NCBI RefSeq assembly: GCF_002276045.1
Contig: NZ_NQMR01000100.1
Location: 1 to 36,094, forward strand
Length of the DNA stretch: 36,094 bases
DNA from: Pseudoalteromonas sp. NBT06-2
GTDB taxonomy: Bacteria > Pseudomonadota > Gammaproteobacteria > Enterobacterales > Alteromonadaceae
Direction of reading: 5' to 3'
Made by a program: the position numbers and the translations under genes. Below, piece after piece: positions 32,479 through 36,094 of the stretch (the first letter of the stretch is position 1; every line of letters starts with the position of its first letter). Under the pieces are notes generated by a model. It was not told the origin of the DNA and did no database searches. It saw only the letters and a list, made by a program, of their open reading frames with translations.

Positions 32479-33609
32479 ATGGCACAGTTTTTACAAGTTG
32501 AGCGCGTTTTTACAGGTACCGAATTTCTTCACAACGTCACTTTAAAAATTGAGCAAGGAAAAATTACAGAACTTGGTCATCAAAGTATTGAATCGGCACA
32601 AAAACTACATGGTTTATTAGTCCCTGGTTTTATTGATGTACAAGTTAATGGTGGTGGAGGTGCTTTTTTTAATGCAGATCAAACTGCGAGTTGTTTGCAT
32701 AAAATAGCACATTCCCATGGCCAATTTGGCTCAACTGTTGTTATGCCCACTCTGATAACAGATAGTATTGAAGTAATGAACAAGGCTGCTGATGCGGTAG
32801 CCCAAGCAATCAAAGATAAAGTACCTGGGGTTTTAGGCATTCATTTTGAAGGCCCTCATTTATCACTACCAAAAAAAGGCACTCACAGCGAAAAATTTAT
32901 TCGTGGTATTTCTGAAGACGAATTTACGGTTTACGCACGCCAAGATTTAGGGCTTAAAATTGTTACTTTAGCGCCAGAAAATGTTTCACAAAGTGATATT
33001 AAACGCTTAGTTGATTATGATGTAAAAGTATGTCTTGGTCATACCAATGCCGATTTTGATACTGCTATGGCAGCCCTTGATGCCGGGGCTGATGGTTTTA
33101 CCCATTTATTTAATGCCATGTCAGCTTTCACCTCAAGAGAGCCTGGTGTTGTAGGTGCAGCACTTTGGCATCAAACAAGTTGGTGTGGATTAATTGTTGA
33201 TGGTCATCATGTTCATCCTGCATCAGCAAAACTGGCAATTAGTACTAAGCCAAAAGGTAAGATCATGTTAGTGACTGATGCAATGCCACCGGTTGGTACA
33301 GATGATACAGAATTTGACTTCTTTGATGGACGTACTGTAATTCGCACAGGCGACAGACTGAACTCATCAACAGGTGAATTGGCAGGTAGCGTATTAGATA
33401 TGGCTTCTGCAGTTCGCAATACTATTAATACACTAGATATCAGCTTAGGTGAAGCATTACGTATGGCATCGACCTATCCAGCAGAATATTTAGGTTTAGA
33501 AAAATCTAAAGGCAGAATAGGCGTAGGCTTTGATGCTGATTTCGTTTTACTAGATGATAATCAACACACGTTAGCAACCTATGTATTAGGTAATAATATC
33601 ACTGATTAA
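32479..33609 (+). CDS. nagA: N-acetylglucosamine-6-phosphate deacetylase
   Basis: A 376-residue amidohydrolase that converts GlcNAc-6-phosphate to glucosamine-6-phosphate and acetate. VPGFIDVQVNGGGGAFFNAD lies near residue 48, GIHFEGPHLSLPKKGTHS carries the metal-binding Glu, and CLGHTNADFD and GFTHLFNAMSAFTSREPGVV carry metal or substrate His. MLVTDAMPPVGTD contains the catalytic Asp. AAGG lies about nine bases upstream. Located 46 bases after the kinase gene and in the same operon; the next gene, nagX, follows 85 bases later. Confidence 0.96.
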   Translation: MAQFLQVERVFTGTEFLHNVTLKIEQGKITELGHQSIESAQKLHGLLVPGFIDVQVNGGGGAFFNADQTASCLHKIAHSHGQFGSTVVMPTLITDSIEVMNKAADAVAQAIKDKVPGVLGIHFEGPHLSLPKKGTHSEKFIRGISEDEFTVYARQDLGLKIVTLAPENVSQSDIKRLVDYDVKVCLGHTNADFDTAMAALDAGADGFTHLFNAMSAFTSREPGVVGAALWHQTSWCGLIVDGHHVHPASAKLAISTKPKGKIMLVTDAMPPVGTDDTEFDFFDGRTVIRTGDRLNSSTGELAGSVLDMASAVRNTINTLDISLGEALRMASTYPAEYLGLEKSKGRIGVGFDADFVLLDDNQHTLATYVLGNNITD

Positions 33610-33700
33610 ATAGGATTTAGTAGCATAAACTCTGACAAAACGGACTTATCAGTTGTATAGCGGGATTCTTATTTGGTATATGTAGTTTAAAGGTATGAAA

Positions 33701-34843
33701 ATGACAACAAAGACAAAAAATACTAAAGTCTCAAAAAAGCGGTTAGCATCATTAGATGCATTACGAGGCATGGATATGCTTTGGATTTTAGGCGGTGAAA
33801 AAATCTTTACAGCCTTATTTGTTTTAACTGGTTGGGCTGGTTGGCAAGTTGCACATAATCAGACATTACATAGTCAGTGGCATGGCTTTACATTTTACGA
33901 TTTAATATTCCCATTATTTATTTTTCTTTCTGGCGTAGTAATGGGTTTATCTCCGAAAAGAATAGATCATTTAACATTATCAGAACGTCTACCTATGTAT
34001 AAAAAAGCGTTGAAGAGGCTGGTGTTATTATGTGTTTTAGGTATTTTTTATAATCATGGATGGGGTACAGGGATCCCGGCAAGTTTAGATGAAATCAGAT
34101 ATGCCAGTGTATTAGGGCGTATTGCTGTTGCTTGGTTTTTTGCTGTGATGTTAATTTGGCATACTTCATTAAGATTTCAAATCATTACGGCTATTAGCAT
34201 ACTGGTAGGCTACTGGATTTGGTTGGTTTTTATCCCAGTACCAGGTGGCAGTGCAGGAGTGTTAACAATGCAAGGGAGTTGGAATGCTTGGATTGATCAG
34301 CACCTTTTACCGGGTATTACTTATCAAAATCGCGCAACTGATCCTGAAGGGCTTTTATCTAATTTACCTGCAATTGTAAATGCTATCTTAGGTATTTTTG
34401 CTGGTCGTTTTATCGCTAAAGCACCTGATTTAGGTGAGTGGAAAACTGTTGGGATTTTATTTACGTCAGGTATTATTTGTTTAGCGTTAGGTTGGAGCTG
34501 GAATTTGGTATTTCCTGTAAACAAAGATTTATGGACCAGCTCATTTGTATTAGTGACGTCAGGATGGAGTGCTATTTTATTGGCAATATTTTATGCATTT
34601 GTCGATGTATTGAACTTTAGAAAGGCAGTCTATCCATTTATCATAATAGGTGCTAACTCTATTATGATTTATTTAGCGTCAAGCCTACTTAACTGGGAGT
34701 ATACCGCTAAAAGTGTATTTGGTGGTTTAGTGGTAGCGGGTTCAGAAAGCTGGCAGCCATTACTTAGCGTATGTGCATTATTAAGTGTCCAATTACTTTT
34801 TTTACACTGGATGTATAAACGTAACATTCTTGTGAGTGTATAA
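33701..34843 (+). CDS. nagX: NagX-like membrane protein (DUF5009, acyltransferase-related)
   Basis: A 380-residue protein with about ten helices. ATG 33701 is chosen because AAAGG (33689-33693) is seven bases upstream; ATG 33695 is only one base away. KRLASLDALRGMDMLWILGG and HGFTFYDLIFPLFIFLSGVV are the hallmark N-terminal motifs of the COG4299 family, related to lysosomal heparan-alpha-glucosaminide acetyltransferase. In Alteromonadales such genes are called nagX and sit in GlcNAc clusters; their role in uptake or transacetylation is not settled. It is the third gene of the nagKAX operon. Confidence 0.88.
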   Translation: MTTKTKNTKVSKKRLASLDALRGMDMLWILGGEKIFTALFVLTGWAGWQVAHNQTLHSQWHGFTFYDLIFPLFIFLSGVVMGLSPKRIDHLTLSERLPMYKKALKRLVLLCVLGIFYNHGWGTGIPASLDEIRYASVLGRIAVAWFFAVMLIWHTSLRFQIITAISILVGYWIWLVFIPVPGGSAGVLTMQGSWNAWIDQHLLPGITYQNRATDPEGLLSNLPAIVNAILGIFAGRFIAKAPDLGEWKTVGILFTSGIICLALGWSWNLVFPVNKDLWTSSFVLVTSGWSAILLAIFYAFVDVLNFRKAVYPFIIIGANSIMIYLASSLLNWEYTAKSVFGGLVVAGSESWQPLLSVCALLSVQLLFLHWMYKRNILVSV

Positions 34844-34911
34844 CCTCATGACGTTTTACACCTTTTAGGAATATGAAATAACAATAATGACTGTAAAAAA
34901 TTCACTTTTAC

Positions 34912-34939
34912 TTTACAAATGAGTTTTTAAAACTATAAT
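34912..34939 (+). promoter_or_regulatory. sigma-70-type promoter of nagB
   Basis: TTTACA (34912-34917), a 16-base spacer and TATAAT (34934-34939) form a good promoter. It predicts a transcript start near 34946, inside the NagR-like operator that begins at 34937, as expected for a repressor that blocks initiation. nagB can therefore be transcribed separately from nagKAX. Confidence 0.7.
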
Positions 34940-34954
34940 GACAGCGTTGTCAAT
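34937..34954. promoter_or_regulatory. NagR-like operator overlapping the nagB promoter
   Basis: AATGACAGCGTTGTCAAT matches the operator core before the kinase gene (AATGACAACGCTGTCATT) at all but a few positions. It overlaps the -10 element and the expected start point of nagB. Confidence 0.8.
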
Positions 34955-34962
34955 TATGGTTT

Positions 34963-34998
34963 AAACCTAAAGTTTGTCGTATCCCGATTAGGTTTTTT
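34963..34998 (+). terminator. terminator-like hairpin inside the nagB leader
   Basis: AAACCTAA (34963-34970) pairs perfectly with TTAGGTTT (34988-34995), followed by TTT (six T in all). It lies downstream of the nagB promoter, so it is inside the nagB transcript and may act as an attenuator. It could also stop read-through from nagX. Confidence 0.5.
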
Positions 34999-35001
34999 GA
35001 T

Positions 35002-35039
35002 CTATGGCTATAATATCTTGCACGGGTTGTTAGCCATAG
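35002..35039 (+). promoter_or_regulatory. 9-bp perfect stem-loop in the nagB 5' leader
   Basis: CTATGGCTA (35002-35010) pairs perfectly with TAGCCATAG (35031-35039) around a 20-base loop, four bases after the preceding hairpin. A pyrimidine-rich run (TCCCATTTTCTTTTTCTTCT) follows before the start codon. The leader is about 136 nt and has two consecutive structures, which suggests RNA-level control or simply mRNA stability. Confidence 0.45.
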
Positions 35040-35081
35040 GTCCCATTTTCTTTTTCTTCTTTTTATAAGAGTTTATTCACT

Positions 35082-35885
35082 ATGCAAATCGTTATTTTAA
35101 AAGATGCCGCTCAAGTTGCCGAATATGGCGCTAATATTTTTATTGAGCAAATTAAAAATAAAGCGAACTCTGTAATTGGCTTGGCAACAGGTTCAACTCC
35201 GGTTGCACTTTATCAAGAACTTATTCAAAAAAATCAGCAGAATGAAACTTCTTTTGCTGGTGTAATTAGCTTTAATTTAGATGAGTATTTAGGTTTAAAA
35301 GGCGATCACCCACAAAGCTACCGCCATTTTATGGATAAGCAGTTATTCAACCATATTGATATTGATTTAAATAATACACATGTACCACCAGGTGACGCTA
35401 AAAATCCATTGACTGCTTGTAATGAATATGAAGAAAAAATTAAGCAAGCAGGTGGTATAGATGTGCAATTATTGGGGATAGGTAGAAATGGTCATATCGG
35501 TTTTAATGAGCCTTCATCTGGTTTAACATCACGCACGCGTGTTAAGACATTAACACAAGCAACGATAGACGATAATGCACGATTTTTTACTGAAGATGAA
35601 TACCAACCACATTTATCTATTACTATGGGGATCGGCACTATTTTAGATTCTAAGAAGGTAGTATTACTTGCAACAGGAGAAGGAAAGGCCGATGCAATTA
35701 AAGATATGGTTGAAGGTCCACTTGCGGCAATGTGTCCAGCTTCAGCACTTCAATTGCACCGTGATGCGGTTATCGTAATTGATGAAGCAGCTGCATCTAA
35801 ATTATCAGATACAGAATTTTATAAGCATATCGAAGCAGAAAATCAAAAATTATTAACACACTTAGCAACTTTAAATATTAATTAG
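35082..35885 (+). CDS. nagB: glucosamine-6-phosphate deaminase
   Basis: A 267-residue enzyme converting glucosamine-6-phosphate to fructose-6-phosphate and ammonia. It is the classical hexameric NagB type rather than the SIS-domain NagB-II found in many relatives. IGLATGSTPVALYQEL is the phosphate loop, ISFNLDEYLGL carries the catalytic Asp, and LLGIGRNGHIGFNEPSSG the catalytic His and Glu. SRTRVKTLT is conserved. The length equals E. coli NagB (266). It has its own promoter and NagR-like operator downstream of nagX. Confidence 0.95.
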   Translation: MQIVILKDAAQVAEYGANIFIEQIKNKANSVIGLATGSTPVALYQELIQKNQQNETSFAGVISFNLDEYLGLKGDHPQSYRHFMDKQLFNHIDIDLNNTHVPPGDAKNPLTACNEYEEKIKQAGGIDVQLLGIGRNGHIGFNEPSSGLTSRTRVKTLTQATIDDNARFFTEDEYQPHLSITMGIGTILDSKKVVLLATGEGKADAIKDMVEGPLAAMCPASALQLHRDAVIVIDEAAASKLSDTEFYKHIEAENQKLLTHLATLNIN

Positions 35886-35939
35886 CATTAAAGTTAAGTC
35901 GTAATTATATTACTTTAATGTATTTCACTTACTTTGTTC

Positions 35940-35967
35940 AAAAAGACGCTTAATTGGGTCTTTTTTT
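35940..35967 (+). terminator. Rho-independent terminator of nagB
   Basis: AAAAAGAC (35940-35947) pairs with GTCTTTTT (35958-35965) around GCTTAATTGG, with T continuing to 35967. It lies 54 bases after the nagB stop. A second hairpin, GCGCTAC...GTAGCG (35975-35994), follows. Confidence 0.8.
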
Positions 35968-35994
35968 GTATTTTGCGCTACATATTTTGTAGCG

Positions 35995-36094
35995 ATGGTG
36001 TTAGGGTAATATAAAATTTAATTTATATATCAGGGTAAGTGATGGCACTTCCAATTCCGGGTTCTCCAGTGATACCAATCAGATTAAATTTATG
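35995..36094. other. window end: no gene assigned; possible repeat or gene start
   Basis: An ATG at 36042 opens a frame (MALPIPGSPVIPIRLNL) that runs off the end, and the minus strand is also open here. The last 25 bases, GTGATACCAATCAGATTAAA and onward, resemble the end of a dispersed intergenic repeat I recall from related genomes. The window stops too soon to decide. Confidence 0.25.

Noticed and set aside
1..36094. tRNA, rRNA or complete insertion sequences
   Set aside because: No cloverleaf, rRNA-like stretch or transposase frame was recognised anywhere in the window.

Overview
This window comes from the chromosome of an AT-rich marine gammaproteobacterium. It is most likely an Alteromonadales-type organism (Pseudoalteromonas/Colwellia/Shewanella relatives). 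The evidence is an E. coli-like cyo operon, an E. coli-type nuo operon with fused nuoCD, and a GlcNAc catabolic cluster carrying NagR-like palindromes of the kind known from that order. The assignment to order is inference; no rRNA or tRNA is present.

Layout. (1) 1-4390 is an accessory region. It opens with the 3' end of a group II intron (domains V and VI). An attC-like folded site and a series of small plus-strand genes follow: a beta-rich protein, a two-helix membrane protein, an acidic protein, a lipoprotein and a four-helix membrane protein. Several are preceded by the same right-end sequence AGGCTC(G/A)TT(A/G)TA, as in an integron cassette array. The region ends with a SIR2-like plus TPR gene, a candidate anti-phage effector. 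Three of its genes show single-base frame disruptions, whereas the core genes to the right are intact. (2) 4392-10270 (minus) is the cytochrome bo3 ubiquinol oxidase operon cyoABCDE, followed by a SCO-type copper protein and an unknown exported protein. A Fur-box-like palindrome lies upstream. (3) 10618-15955 holds assorted genes: a two-helix membrane protein, a small unknown protein, an acyltransferase-3 protein divergent from a NarL/DesK-type two-component system, and an EamA transporter. A MITE-like intergenic repeat lies before the transporter. (4) 16034-30543 (minus) is a complete 13-gene complex I operon, nuoA-B-CD-E-F-G-H-I-J-K-L-M-N, tightly packed with many 4-nt overlaps. (5) 30739-31170 (minus) encodes a stand-alone CBS-pair protein. 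(6) 31536-35885 (plus) is the GlcNAc catabolic cluster: BadF-type kinase, nagA, nagX and nagB. Two NagR-like operators are present, and the nagB leader is structured and contains a terminator-like hairpin.

How the genes work together. NADH from central metabolism is oxidised by complex I, and the ubiquinol formed is oxidised by bo3 oxidase, so two large respiratory complexes lie close together. The nag genes feed chitin-derived GlcNAc into glycolysis. The most unusual content is the left-hand cassette-like region with its SIR2-TPR gene, the SCO protein plus unknown protein appended to an oxidase that lacks CuA, and the nagB leader.
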